DNA of 64,000 bases from Doryteuthis pealeii (Eukaryota; Mollusca; Cephalopoda; Myopsida; Loliginidae), in the NCBI GenBank assembly GCA_023376005.1, contig CM042157.1:52039833-52103832 (forward strand), in the 5' to 3' direction. The notes beneath the pieces are model-generated. The model was not told the DNA's origin, ran no database searches, and was given only the letters and a program-made list of their open reading frames with translations. Made by a program: the position numbers and the translations under genes. Numbering within the stretch: the first letter of the stretch is position 1; each line of letters begins with the position of its first letter. Positions 1 through 11,490 of the stretch are shown piece by piece.

Positions 1-430
1 CCATTTATCAACATATTCTAAAAAGCGCCCATGCTTTCACTGAAAATTATGCAATTTTGTACCTTTTCGAAGGGAAAATGCCCATAAAACACTTCTTTTT
101 TTTTTTTTAATGTTTATGTCTTATGGTGTCATCTGCACTAAAGATTGCTATTTTGTTTGTTTATAATGTAAACACGATTCTGATTGGTTGATTATTAATG
201 GCAGATAAAATCACTAATCTCATTGGCTGTTATTTTCTTTCAGAGCTATGTATTTTTTATGCATATTTTAGTGAATTAAAACTTAGATAATTAATTATCA
301 AACCAAGAAACCTGCACGGGAAAAGTTACTGAACACTTTTTGTGATTTTATCTAAATTATTTCGTTAAAATTATTGTGCCATCTTTTGTATCTGCTGACA
401 GAATTGAACATTTGAGGGGATATTTATAAG
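1..430. repeat. Dispersed repeat R, diverged copy
   Basis: This stretch aligns by eye, with scattered changes, to 8790-9200, 14189-14470 and 19316-19726, and more loosely to 58950-59217. Shared landmarks are TTCTAAAAAGCG, ATGGCAGATAAAATC, CTCATTGGCTGT and GACAGAATTGAAC. Around 57623-59217 the same sequence forms the inverted ends of a foldback element, so R is probably the terminal part of a DNA transposon family. The left end runs off the window. No coding sequence is visible. Confidence 0.7.
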
Positions 431-1545
431 ATAAATACTTCTTAACATTAGACTAGAGACTTACTGATGTACTTGCACACGTATATGTATGTGTATATGT
501 ATATACTGTTCCCAATTTTCTATGGTTAATATATTGCTAGTATGGCCCTCTGATTTGAGCTATTAATTCTGTTCTTTTTCTTATTTCTATTTTCTGCTAT
601 CATGTATATTCAGCTTTCTCTTCAGCTCTACATACAAATCACATACTGTCTAAATGTCTAACTTCTATGATACATTCTTTTGCTTTCATTTCCTGTATGA
701 ATGGCATTAAAAGTCAGGGATGGTGCGTATTTTGTATCTTGTCTTATCCAGGCATGTAACCTTTCACTACTCACACAAATGGGAAGTACCTATGGAATTT
801 TGGTTTCTTTTTTTCTTGAATGTCTTTTACTGTTTGGAAAATAATAAGAAAATCAATAAAGTGTGTTAATCAAATTTTCAGTCTGGAGCAAATAAAAAAG
901 TTTCAACAAGTCTGGAAAATAGCTGATAATTAATATAATGTCAGAAATATCAATTTATTTTACCAAAATTAAGCAATATCAAATCTGAGCTATAATTAAG
1001 AAATGCCAGTAATATAAGTGAATATGTTATGTTATGCTAGACAACCTCTCCCTGATAAAGAAGACAATCTAGTTTAATGATAATAATGTCATATGCATTA
1101 TTCTACCTGCTATTTGGACTTATATGTTCATTTTTGTTTTTTATATCAACATTCTGACTGATATTTTCTCTGTCCAAAATTCTATTATTTTCAAATGTTC
1201 CTCACATTACTCAACCTAAAAACTGACAAAGACAAAGATGCATTTGTTGTTTTGAATTTACTTATTCATCTGATATGTTTTTCAGTCACCTCTGGTTGTC
1301 TTTAATGCATAACTGGAGAAAGCCAAACTAACATGTTGTGATTAAAACAACAAAGATACTATTCTAAATAATATGTGGAATAATTCAACTAATTTTCTTC
1401 TTTTTTCTTTTTTTTTTCTTTTTTTTTAGAACTTTAAATAATGCAATTTGTAGTCAAGCATTCCCATAGCATTTGTAATTGTTTACACCACATTGTTCAT
1501 CTTTTAAATTATATCCAAAATGAGGTAGCCTTACTTTTCAACAGT
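431..1545. other. Non-coding, presumably intron of the CCDC142-like gene
   Basis: AT-rich sequence with a short TATG-rich microsatellite near 480-510 and a T-rich tract near 1400-1430. I see no open frame with splice sites, no RNA gene and no clear transposon end. Confidence 0.6.
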
Positions 1546-2463
1546 GCACAGTAGGCTAGGACTTGGAAATTAGGAAAAATTCACTCCTCCCAAACATATG
1601 TGTCTCAGCTTTTCTGAAAGTAGAGAAAATTTCCAGTTCAACAAAAAAAATCAACTCAAACACTTTAATCTATCAAAAGTTATGAGTTTTCGAAGGTCAG
1701 CGTATATTCAAATTCTACCCAAACTTAGAAATTATGCTTAAAATTGACATAAAACATCCCCTTAAACCCTTTTATTTTTTGAGAAACAGTTATTGTATTT
1801 AGCTTACAGAATGTGAATGATTTTTGCAGCATTTTGGAGCTTATTTTACTAATATTTGCCTGTGAAATATAGAAATTGTGGCCAAAAATTGACCATTTTT
1901 GAGTCGTAATTCAGTATATTATGGTAAATATTGTCAAATGCCATAAGCTGGATTTGGTACACTTTATATTTTCTGAAAGTACATATTCATAAGACTTGAA
2001 ATAAATATTTTCATAAGATCTGGTTTTTCATGTTCAGAAGATCAATATTGAAAAAAAAATGCTGCCTTAAATGTGCATATCCTCTGGGAAAAAATCCGAT
2101 TATTATCATATCTTCATCCCTAGAAATTGTAATTTGTTTGCTTGCTTCTTTAAAATGTACATAAGATATCTTTTGGATAATAAACAGTCACATTACAGAA
2201 GAAAATTTTTAAAAATATGTAATTTAGATCATTATGTTTCCAACGAGCCCTTAATCACCCTCACAGGACCATTTTTAGCCAAATTATGCTCAAAATAGTG
2301 ATTTTGAACCAAAATGCCCAAATATAGCCCCCAAAATCTATTTTTTTGAAAAATTATTTTTTAATTACAAAGGCCATAAAAATACATTTCTAATGAGCTC
2401 TCATCTCAAGTAGATCAGAAATTATGTCTGAATTTTCAAATTTTGGCACTCATCCTACTGTGC
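1546..2463. mobile_element. MITE-like element with short terminal inverted repeats
   Basis: The segment begins GCACAGTAGG and ends CCTACTGTGC, a perfect 10-bp inverted pair 918 bp apart, with the symmetry continuing imperfectly inward. The interior is AT-rich and has no long frame; the 75-codon open frame at 2071-2298 looks fortuitous. I see no convincing target-site duplication. Size and inverted ends suit a non-autonomous DNA transposon; chance pairing of 10 bp in AT-rich DNA is the main alternative. Confidence 0.4.
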
Positions 2464-4830
2464 CAGAGGTTGGTGTTTAATTTTTGGAAGATTCATACAA
2501 CACAATCTTTCTATTCGAATTAAGCTTAGCTTATTATTGCTTGCTGATTATTTCATGGAAACTTGTGATAGGAAATTTAAGAAATTCTCCTCTTGAAGAA
2601 ATTCTGTCAAAAGTATCTGAATTTTTTTGTTTTTACATTTGGTGTGGGATATTAGGCTTAAGATATTTCTTTAAAATTCTAAACCTCAGATGAAAGATAA
2701 GAAGGGAAACAACTTTTAATCAAATTCAAATTATTGTCCAACTCTTTCAAGCTGGATGTTTTATTCAGCACTTATTTTTTTTTGGACCATTACTTTCCAC
2801 AGGTTTAACAGCTAAGATGGATAATTACTAAATGCATATTTATTAGCTAGGAATAGGAAAACAATGTTGGGATAATTTTCTTAGAAAATTGGCATTTAGA
2901 CACCAATGATGGTAAAATACACACATTCAATCGACTTCATGATATCATATTATATCATACCTTGATATATCACAAGGACAAGAAGAGGGGGGATAAAGAT
3001 TATGTTGCACCAATTCTTCAAGTGGAAATGAAATAACTGTTTACTTTAAAAATGAGCATTTGAAATCCTAGCTTTTACTTGACCTCCAATGACAATGCCC
3101 ATTGATGCTGGTGGCAAATATACAACTATCTCACTTACATAACAGGCCTATTAAGTATTATTTTTAACATTCTATTTCTATTATGTTTAATGTAAACCTT
3201 AAAAAAACTCCTGTTTCTGTGGTTGTCTTTTATAAAAATCTTAACTTGTTATTGGGTCATTGATAATGTATACAACTAATAATAAAACTGAAACGATTTA
3301 TTTTCTATCAGCTATTTTTCAACTTGAATTTTTCTTTTGTTCCTGATTCTTTCCACAAATTCTTTTCACTTGTCACTCACCCCGCCTGTCTATAGAATGA
3401 TGCATGTTATATAAACATTTATTTTAGCACAATAATTTTGCTTTTGGAAACATTTATCTACTAACTTTATTCATAATAACATTATGTATCTGATCACTTT
3501 TTGCAGCTTGTTCAAGAATCAGTACATGATTACCATTAGAAATACCACAAAATACTAAATTTTACTTTATATCTTTGTATTCCTTATGATAAATAATTTA
3601 TTGGAAAGGATGAATTGTAATTTCTTTCATCCCATTAGCCCTGCCTTGAAACCATTTAAACCATTAGGGATACTTGTATATCATTCTAAATACTACACCT
3701 GCCAACATTTCTAAATGCATTTCACATTTAATATCTTTATGACTTTGCATCACAAATCAGAAATTACCATTTAAATTGTTGGGCTTCCAATAAGTCAATG
3801 TCACTCTATTCAAAAACTATGATACATTTTTAAAAAATTAAAGAGCATTTCTTATTAAATGAAGGAAAATAAATACATTAACTTATTATGTATTGATCAC
3901 ATTAATGTATGCATATTCATTTCTGTAATTGATATGTTAGTCAAGTTTAAGTTAAACTACATTGGTTCCCAGTGCATAATTTGTCTTATTTTCATTAATG
4001 AAAATCTAATTTGGTAGGGTTGATCCAAAAACATAAGGTCCAGTTTACTATCATTTACTTATCTGTTCATTGTTTTATATATTCATTGGATGTAAAGAAA
4101 TGATAAGTTGTTTAATAAATTATACATTGATTCTTTTTTACCAGTTTCCCCATCTTTGTTGTCTCTATTCAAATATTTTGGGAGATGTATGCTCCAGCTT
4201 TCATTGTTGATGGAAGTTTTGTGATAGCCAACAATGATAAGTAAATTGCTTTGAAAGAATCAATGTATAATAAAAACACTTCATCTCAGAAATTCAGACT
4301 AATCTAATATCTAATAGATGTTTCTTTGTTTTTATGATCAACTTTGTTAGCAGAAAAAATAAGAAGAAAATCCTTTTAATTTAAAAATGAAAGCTAATTT
4401 TTTAAAAATGTTTTGAAATAAAGAGAATGTGGCCCTGTTATTTTTATGTGTATGTGATTGGACTTTGATCTATTGGCAGGGGTTCTAATTAACTTTTTCA
4501 TTGACAGAAAACAAGTTGCCTTCTGAGCTTTGTAAATTTTCTATTGTTAATGTCATTTCAGTTTGTCATTTTCTCTTTTCTTTGAGCTTTTCATTAGAAT
4601 AAAAAAAATAACTATCATTCCCTGCTAATAAAACTTAACCGTTATGTAACTTTGTTGCAGCAGTTAATTATATACCAATATAAGAACATTCCTTTTTATA
4701 AGCTACATATTTGAATTAATTCTTCATATGTCTCTTTTGTTCTTGGAGATCATTTTATATATTGCTGCCTTTTCTACCAACTAAAAGCCCTATTAATCCA
4801 CTCTTATCACTAATCAATGCTGCTTTTTAG
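2464..4830. other. Non-coding, presumably intron
   Basis: AT-rich sequence with no recognisable repeat family or RNA gene. One stretch at 4145-4248 has an acceptor-like start and an open frame, but its phase does not fit the next exon, so it is not called. Confidence 0.55.
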
Positions 4831-4977
4831 CTGACATCAACGGCAGCAACATAATTAGTGCTATATTCATACCTGGAGTTTCTATAACATCGGGCACTTG
4901 TTTGGAACTGCACTTTTTTTCCCTTCCAGGGCTTCGGAAACAGAGTTCCAGGCACCTACCAAAATCCAATTCTGATT
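4831..4977 (+). CDS. Probable internal exon of a CCDC142-like gene
   Basis: An acceptor (TGCTTTTTAG) precedes 147 bases that are open in one frame for 48 codons, and a donor GTAAAA follows. The peptide begins DINGSNIISAIFIPGVSITS and ends HLPKSNSD. The exon enters after one base of a codon and leaves one base over. That base joins the two bases opening the exon at 6182 to make a Tyr codon, so the reading frame is kept. This phase agreement is the main support. The residues themselves do not match a domain I can name, and the Ser/Lys-rich end looks like a linker before the conserved region. A non-coding open stretch is possible, since a frame this short can arise by chance. Confidence 0.5.
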
Positions 4978-6181
4978 GTAAAAAATCCAGATCTGGATAT
5001 GATATAGGCAAGGAAACATTTTATTTGCTGTAAATTTAAAAAGAAAAAAAAAAGAAAACATTTGGAAAAATTATGTCTGCATGTAATTTATTTTTGATAA
5101 GGATTATACTAAATTCCTTTAAATTCTATGAATGAAAATATTACTGTTGTACAGAGGTCCTGTGACTTTTATACATTGATTATATTTTCTATTATTGATT
5201 GGCATGTGTTAAAGGATAAAAAGAAAACTTTCTTTATTATCATCTTACAAATTAAAATATGTAAGTAAAAGGCCCATTATGTTTTTCTTCAAATTTTTAA
5301 ATGTTACCATATTGCAAAAAGAGTATTTAATTTCTTGTGTAGCCTAACCATTATAAAAATCTCCCAATCTTTGTTTTCCTTATACCTATACAACTAAAAG
5401 GCAAATTATGCTGCTACTCACAGTGGGTTGAAGAAAATCACTGACACCCAAATCCGATCTAATTATACTGATGAGAAATTCCAAGTAAATTTTTAAAAGT
5501 CTTTTTTGACATTTTAATCTGGTTTTAGAAAATAAACCTCAAAGTATAGAGTAATTAACTAACTAGTAGTTAGTAGTTAACTAAAAGAATTAGGTGGAAA
5601 TGTTTTTGAAATAGTAAAGCAACTTTATGTCAGTTTTATTTGTATAACAATTATTTTGCAAAATAGTATTCTCTACAAATCTATATTTGCTCTGGATGTA
5701 TCATCTGTATGAAATATATAAAATTGATTTTTGCTGTTAATTAGATTTTGGGTCAGATTTGATTTTTCTTTTTATATTTTGAAAATCAATGTTATTTAAA
5801 ATGTATAAAACAAGCTTTTTTTTTTCTTATTCTTTTCTTTCTTTTTTTCTTGTTTTTTTTTTTTTGCAATATGATAATATTCTTTTTCACATTTTCCTAT
5901 AATTACTAAATAATTTCTTCTTTCTATCTTATGTACAATTAGGAGAGAGAAGACTTTGTTTTATTAATCAAATTATATGACATTTTTATTTTCTTGTATA
6001 TATACCAACATTTTTTATTTACAACCCCAACTTTTTCAAGAAATATAATTAAGTATATAAATTTAACTTTTGTATTTTTAACAATTACTGAAAATCATTT
6101 AAAGTATATGAAATTAATTATTTGTAATAGGGGCTATTTTTTCTTTGCTGATTATAAAATTATGTATTGTTTCTCTTTCAG
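4978..6181 (+). other. Intron between probable exons of the CCDC142-like gene
   Basis: AT-rich sequence with T-rich tracts near 5815-5865, running into a pyrimidine-rich acceptor (TTCTCTTTCAG) at 6181. No other feature is visible. Confidence 0.5.
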
Positions 6182-6359
6182 ATTACACTGTTGAACAACA
6201 GGATTATGTTGAACACGCTTTAGAAACCATCCTTGAGCCTGTACTCGATGGAGTTAGTAAGCTGAAGGTAACATCCCAGCTGAGTGTAATTTCCATGGCA
6301 ACTGTTGCCATGTGTGAGGCTTGGACAGATTATATTCTCAAAGAAAAAATCAAATTTAG
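6182..6359 (+). CDS. CCDC142-like protein, conserved C-terminal domain, exon
   Basis: A pyrimidine-rich acceptor ending CAG and a donor GTAAAAC bound 178 bases open in one frame. Readable blocks are YVEHALETILEPVLDGVS, QLSVISMATVAMCEAWTDYI and KEKIKF. From family knowledge I match these to the C-terminal domain of coiled-coil domain-containing protein 142, a little-studied animal protein with no firmly known biochemical role. The exon starts after the first base of a codon and ends with AG, which combines with the T opening the exon at 22681 to give Ser (KIKF-S-LHGAHQL). Earlier exons lie mostly outside the window. The exon sits just left of the tandem A-B-C duplication and is itself single-copy. 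The coding call is strong; the family name is from memory and would need a profile search. Confidence 0.8.
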
Positions 6360-6689
6360 GTAAAACACTTGCTTTACTGTATTGTTTATATCTAAGAGTT
6401 AGCTACAATCCCAGACCCCCAAAACCCTCTAGATTTTTTTATTTTGTCGGCTACGGCATCTGGCTCAAATCTAAAGGTGGCATATGGAAGCCTATACACT
6501 CAGGAATAATAGACTGTTTTTCCCCAAGCGTAAATACTGTTCACTAGCGAGAACAGTGGCCATCTTTAAAGATGTCCAAAAATTTATAAAAAAAAAACAA
6601 TATGACAGCTTATTTAAACCTCACTAACATTAATACCAAGAGGCACAGAGACATATAAGTTAGCTCATATTATTTCTAGGAAATTGAAC

Positions 6690-7464
6690 TGATAGAGGGG
6701 ATGGATTTTAGAGAAGTATTTTTGTATGATTTGCAAACACTCGGAAAATGTCCTATGTTTTATTATTTACGGCATTGAATTTCTCTGGTAGGACTTGAGT
6801 GCCGTGGGTGTAATCTTAAACCACAGTAATAGCATGTCCATCTGTTCAAGACAGCAGTGACAGATTGTTCTGGAAAGTTTGAATGTAGTGCATTTTGGTC
6901 AGAGGAATAAGTTAGACTATCATTGTGAGGGGAGCAGTAAGAACAGGTTGTTTTACGGTGGCACCTATAGTGTCAGGTTGAAAATAAGCACCAGACTGCT
7001 GTATAGCAAGTTCGCATGTATATGCTTGTTTGTAAGCTGTTTTTAAAGTTAGAGTCCTATTTTCAAGAAGTCATTGTCTTACCTGGACATTGCATAGACC
7101 ATTTACGAAGGCGTCTAAGATGTGTTCCTCTTGTGCCTCAATTGGACGAAAATTTCAATCCCTGCTTAAGGTTCGAAGGGTTTTTATAAAATGGTCCAAT
7201 GTTTTGCCCGACTCCTGTCGCCGAGTGGCAAGTACATGCCGAGCAAATAGTTCATTTTTTGGTTTCATGTAGGTTGAGTGTAACCTTTCTATAGCTTCTT
7301 CATAGGACTTACAGTCTGTAATAATGTCAGTGACTGAGTGAGAAACGTAGTTAGTCAGAAGGGCGCGCTTGTTAATGGGCCGACTTGGGTTTTCAAGAAG
7401 TAAAGTTTCAGTGAAGTTGGTAAAAGTTTCTAGCCAGTTTTCGCTGCTTCACATTCTGAGTCAT
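6690..7464 (-). pseudogene. Ty3/gypsy-type gag remnant (unit A1)
   Basis: Read on the minus strand, a start codon at 7464 opens MTQNVKQ and a gag-like frame includes RPINKRALLTNYVSHS, GKTLDHFIKTLRTLSRD, an in-frame TGA, then PIEAQEEHILDAFVNGL. Further on come two degraded zinc-knuckle-like pieces: CYYCGLRLHPRHS, and CRK followed by two stops and then NIGHFPSVC. The first Cys pair is intact; the second knuckle has lost a Cys. This copy is also broken near 7440, where A2 reads QLTNWLE cleanly. Family knowledge: a gag of this type packages retrotransposon RNA. An LTR-like region lies just to the right. No reverse transcriptase is seen, so the element is 3'-truncated. Confidence 0.65.
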
Positions 7465-7720
7465 AGGTAAATCGCTCCGGCCGCATAAAGTGTAAATAAA
7501 TGGTAGTAAAAACAGAACCAGTGCTTTAGACTTTAGAAAGCTTTATTTCGCTTTACTCTGACTACAATCTAACTGACATAGTCAGAGTGTTACTTTTATA
7601 TAGACAGATATTCAAGGGGAGGTAATTAAGTTAGATTTATTAATACATATAAAAGTAAATAAATAAAAATATAAATCTAAAAGAATCTATAATTACAATT
7701 TTTGATAAAAACTAGTTTCA
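7465..7720 (-). mobile_element. LTR-like/leader segment of the gag-bearing element (A1)
   Basis: On the minus strand the order is a TATA-like TATATAAAAG (7593-7602), an AATAAA signal (7542-7547), a GC-richer leader containing GCGGCCGG, then the gag start at 7464. This is the layout of a 5' LTR and leader. The outer LTR end and a primer-binding site are not identifiable. An identical arrangement occurs near 18005-18260. Confidence 0.45.
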
Positions 7721-7739
7721 TTCTAACCTTCTAAATCCA

Positions 7740-8322
7740 ACACATGCATACACACATGTAAATGTATAACAAGGCACACACACTCAACAAACACACACAC
7801 ACACATACAGATAACACACACACACACACATAGTGTTGGACTTAAAAACATGCACACACACAAAGGCAAAACCCACACAGAACAACAGGTGATTTTGATA
7901 GGCAGTGAAATTACACACACACACACACACCTATAAATAAACAAACAGACCACCAATAACAAAGGGGAGGAGGCGTAGGCCAAATCTGGAATGATAATCA
8001 GTGAATCATATGGTCCTGTTAATAAACAAAAACTTTATGCTTGGAGGGTGAGCCAGACTGGGAATTATAATCAGTCACTGTTGAACAGGCACACACACAT
8101 AAGCAGAAACACACACATAAACAATCCCCCCACAACACACACACAGAGTTTGGAAGACATGAGACAGCCACTAGCAACAACTTCAGTTTTGGAGATCTTC
8201 TGTAGATGAGTTTTTTATCTTGAAATATTAAGAATTATTTTTAAAAATTACAGTGTTTTTCCTTATTTTTCTTTACACTTGCATTGTCATAGCCTTCAAA
8301 ACCAACCACCAAACCGATATAT

Positions 8323-8364
<42 letters not shown>

Positions 8365-8390
8365 TATGTATATGTATGTATAGATGTGTA
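7740..8390. repeat. CA-rich and TA microsatellites (A1)
   Basis: Several (CA)n runs between 7740 and 8150 are separated by short unique bases. A (TA)n tract spans about 8316-8390. The open frames here on both strands are by-products of the repeats. Confidence 0.85.
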
Positions 8391-8469
8391 TATGTGGAGA
8401 AATGTAGACAAACACGGGATGTTATAATAGATGAATATTTATTCTTGGAGATAATGTCAACACTATAAC

Positions 8470-8492
8470 ATTTTGGTCATTACCTTCTTCGG
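8470..8492 (-). ncRNA. Hammerhead-like motif, decayed (A1)
   Basis: Minus strand: CCGAAGA, one A, a 3-bp stem GGT/ACC around a 4-base loop, then AAAAT. It has the layout of the hammerhead core (CUGANGA, stem II, GAAA) with three core substitutions and one extra base before the stem. The A2 copy lies near 18999-19020. It is probably not catalytic. Confidence 0.2.
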
Positions 8493-8789
8493 GACAAAAA
8501 GTCAGTTCTTATGTTTGAGAAATCAATTCTCTTACTGACGAGTATCTTTGGTCGCAAGTGGTAGGAGAGTGGTGGTCAGCTGCTGCTGATGACATCCAAT
8601 TGGGGGGGGGGCAGTGGTACCAGTTTTTGAAGAAGTAGTGGTAGTAAGGGAAATGGATTTATGCTAATGTGTGGGGAAATATAGAGGGAAGGAGGATTGT
8701 AGGTTAATAAATCTCTGTTGGTATTACTTATTCAGAAGTTGTTTGGAGATCATTTTTTGCAATCAATGCTTGTAGACCTTCCAAATTCT

Positions 8790-9200
8790 TCCATTTTATC
8801 AAAATATTCTAAAAAGCGAGTTCATATTTTCTCTGAAAATTATGCAGTTTTGTACTTTTTCGAAGGGAATATCCACATACAATACTTTTTTTTTTTTCAA
8901 TGTTTACATTTTGCAATTTCATCTGCACTGAGGATTGCCATTTCGTTTGTTTATTTCATAAACACAATTCTGATTGATTGATTATTAATGGCAGATAAAA
9001 TCCCTAATCTCATTGGCTGTCTTTTCTTTCAGAGCTACATATTTTTATGCATATTTTAGTGAATTAAAACTTAAATACTTATCATACCAAGAAACCTGCA
9101 TGGAAAAGTTACTGAACACTTTTTGTGATTTTACCTAAATCATTTATGTTAAAATTATTGTGCCATCTTTTACAGCCGACAGAATTGAACGTTTCAGGGA
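8790..9200. repeat. Dispersed repeat R (A1/B1 junction)
   Basis: Homologous to window positions 1-430. It spans the A1/B1 boundary, and only its right two-thirds is present in B2, so the B2 breakpoint falls inside this repeat at TTTTCAATGT. Contains ATGGCAGATAAAATC and CTCATTGGCTGT. No coding potential. Confidence 0.75.
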
Positions 9201-9804
9201 ATGAGAAACCTGCCTAATTCTATTCTCTATGTTTTTATAAAATTAAAAAAATGTAATTGCATGTGCATGTGTATGTATGGCATTTGGAAATAGGTGAACC
9301 AATTTTTCTCAAGTCAAAAAAGACTTTTGATGCCTCAGTGACATTCTTTGCAAGAATGAATTTTGAAAACTTCAAATTAGAGTGATTAATTAATTAATTA
9401 ATTACCCTTAAATAAGAAAAATGATTTTGTATTTGACAAATTAATTTTGAAATCGTTTCTACATGGATCACTGGAACTGTTTTTCTGTATAACACTAAGC
9501 TTTAAAATATCAAAATGAGAATTAGATCAAGCATTTATTGAATCATGAATCTATTGGTAATATGTGCATTAAAAGTATTAGTTTTACTGCCTGGCTAATA
9601 TAAAAGTTTGTTTCATTTATTAAGTCAAAATCAAAAAATTATTTATTAAATTTTTTTTACATTAACTCTATTGAACAATATGTTCATCTGGTTCCACTAC
9701 TTATCAGTCAACTTTTATGTAATTTCATAATTTCATCCTTTTATCTTTAGTATTATCTGCATTATTCGGACTATTGTCCCCATCTTCATTGTTATTTGTA
9801 CAAC

Positions 9805-9837
9805 GTTTCGGCCGATATACCCTCCGGCCTTCTTCAG
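9805..9837 (-). ncRNA. Hammerhead-ribozyme-like motif (B1, first)
   Basis: Minus strand: CTGAAGA (9831-9837), one unpaired A, a stem GGCCG (9825-9829) paired with CGGCC (9810-9814) across a loop, then GAAAC (9805-9809). The boxes match the hammerhead core CUGANGA and GAAA, and the 5-bp stem is perfect. The extra A between box and stem is not canonical. Known context: Penelope-like elements carry hammerhead ribozymes in their terminal repeats. Copies lie at 15074-15105 (B2) and 20333-20365 (B3). Activity is unproven. Confidence 0.35.
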
Positions 9838-10037
9838 GTATTTCTTGTCGGACTCGGAACCTTCTCGGACTCGAGAACCTTCTTTTCGAAATCGGGAACT
9901 TTCTTGTCGTATTCGGGAGCCATCACAGAACTTTGAACCTAACCCTTTATTTAGTCCACGGGGGTATCCTGTTCTCATTCCGCTAACCATAGCTGGGGTA
10001 GGAGTTGTGTTAATTAATTATTTTTTTCTAACTGCTT

Positions 10038-10124
10038 TCACTCAGGATTGAACTCGGGTTCCAGAGATAACTGTCACTTAGAACTGTCTTAACCTAACTG
10101 CCTTATCCACTCGGCCATGTGTCC
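10038..10124 (-). repeat. tRNA-like (SINE-type) segment, B1
   Basis: Minus strand starts GGACACATGGCCGAGTGGAT. TGGCCGAGTGG matches the tRNA Ser/Leu-type A box exactly, and GAGTTCAATCC, about 55 bases further on, resembles a B box. The 5' and 3' ends do not pair into an acceptor stem and no credible anticodon arm forms, so it is not a functional tRNA. A SINE head or tRNA pseudogene fits best. Downstream on the same strand lies the CTGAAGA...GAAAC motif, about 200 bases away. Confidence 0.5.
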
Positions 10125-10980
10125 AATTGGACAATTGAGTGTGAATTTGGGAACTTATAAACCTAATGTCTTGATTTGGCTAGAATATCTACCTATTTTA
10201 CTTATGTATGATTTTTTACCTAGACTCATATTGTTTTTTGTTTTTGTTTTTTTTTTTCCGAGGAGAAATAGAAAAGTCGGGTATGGCTGACCATATATAG
10301 AATGAAAAGGGAAACTATCAGCCCTTATGGGATGAAGTTAGAATAATAGATCGAGAGGAACATTGGAAGAGAAGACACCTCAAGGAATCAGCACATATGA
10401 TAGGCTGTACTGGGCTGTTAACCTAGCATAGAAATGAATACAATATGGGAACCCATAATTAAGAAGGCCAGATCCTTATATGTAAGCTGAAAGTTGTAAT
10501 GGGACCACTGTTATAAACTAGTACTTTGTTGATTTGACCAAATGAATGTTTTCATAGCCCTTCAAATAAGAGGAAGAAACAGATTACTGTCTGCTGTTTC
10601 TTGTGCAAAAAGAGTTTGTAAGTAGTTGATGCACAAAGCTGGTCACCAAGGCAACTAAGCAAACCAACACTATTTCGTATAGACTAAAATCAGTTTCAAA
10701 TATAAAATTTGACCAAATTTTGATAACATTACCATACATAGACAGTGATACAAAAAAACTGCATTAAGATTATGAACGTGAACTGCTATGAGTACAGGTA
10801 AATATTATTCCTGTTGAATGGATTTCTTTTTTTGAGTAAAGTTGAATTTGTGTCCAAATGTTATAAATTTAGTAATGTGAAGAAAGGAAGTGAATCCGAC
10901 GGTATGTAGTATATTAAGAAAAATGAAAAAACACAGGTTTAAATGGGTTAAGTGGTGAGTTTATTGGCCGACGCTGCAGT

Positions 10981-11010
10981 GTTTCGATCTATTAATTAGA
11001 TCATCTTCAA
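10981..11010 (-). ncRNA. Hammerhead-like motif (B1, second)
   Basis: Minus strand: TTGAAGA (11004-11010), one T, stem GATCT (10998-11002) paired with AGATC (10986-10990) around a 7-base loop, then GAAAC (10981-10985). The first core C is T and there is again one extra base before the stem. Copies lie at about 16247-16276 and 21510-21539. Confidence 0.3.
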
Positions 11011-11164
11011 GATAAGAAATTATTTATCACAGAATAACGAGAAAAGCGAGTGGTAATCCTTGTCATTCAGTCTGTTTAAAAAAATTTTGAGGTTTGAAAA
11101 AGGAGACGGTTTTGAAATATGACATCAAATATTCTATTTTATGGTGTGAGTATGGACGCTGTAA

Positions 11165-11490
11165 GTGTGTGTATCGAAAGGAAACATTGTGCATTTTTTA
11201 GGTATGTGGTTGTGTGTGTGTGTATAAATTTTTTCTGTTGCGATAAACGACAGCGGAAGTAAAACTCAAGGTTGTGTGTGTGTGTGTGTGTGTGTGTGTA
11301 TTGGTAAGAGGTAGGGGAGAGATGTCATTGCGTCTCAAAAGAAATGTTTATGTTTTATATTAAGAGAAGAGAAGGAAGTTTGGGTGTGTGTGTGTGGGGT
11401 TGGGGATTTAGTAATATAAAACAGTCTTTCTCTTTTCTTTCTTTGATTCATCTGATAGAAGAAATAATGTGTGTGTGTGTGTATGTAAAA
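11165..11490. repeat. GT microsatellites (B1)
   Basis: Runs of (GT)n near 11208-11225, 11270-11300, 11382-11398 and 11468-11482 are interspersed with unique sequence. The same arrangement recurs in B2 (16430-16745) and B3 (21690-22015), with run lengths that differ by a few repeats. Confidence 0.85.

Larger units (their letters stand above)
6419..8893. repeat. Large duplicated unit A, copy 1
   Basis: Nearly identical to 16945-19419, and both are 2475 bp. It contains, left to right, a minus-strand gypsy gag remnant and LTR-like segment, CA-rich microsatellites, a TA microsatellite and the start of repeat R. The left edge lies in CCAAAACCCTCTAG; the same sequence forms the B2/A2 junction. Confidence 0.9.

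Noticed and set aside
4145..4248. Acceptor-like TTTTTTACCAG followed by an open frame reading FVVSIQIFWEMYAPAFIV
   Set aside because: The donor that would close it leaves a phase that does not fit the exon at 4831, and I do not recognise the peptide. It could be an exon only if another lies between.
7723..7983. Cys/Val-rich minus-strand open frame
   Set aside because: It is a translation of CA microsatellites; the frame shifts in the sister unit.
10038..10124. Functional tRNA-Ser or tRNA-Leu
   Set aside because: The A box is perfect, but the ends do not pair, the anticodon arm is not formed, and it is copied unchanged in each B unit.
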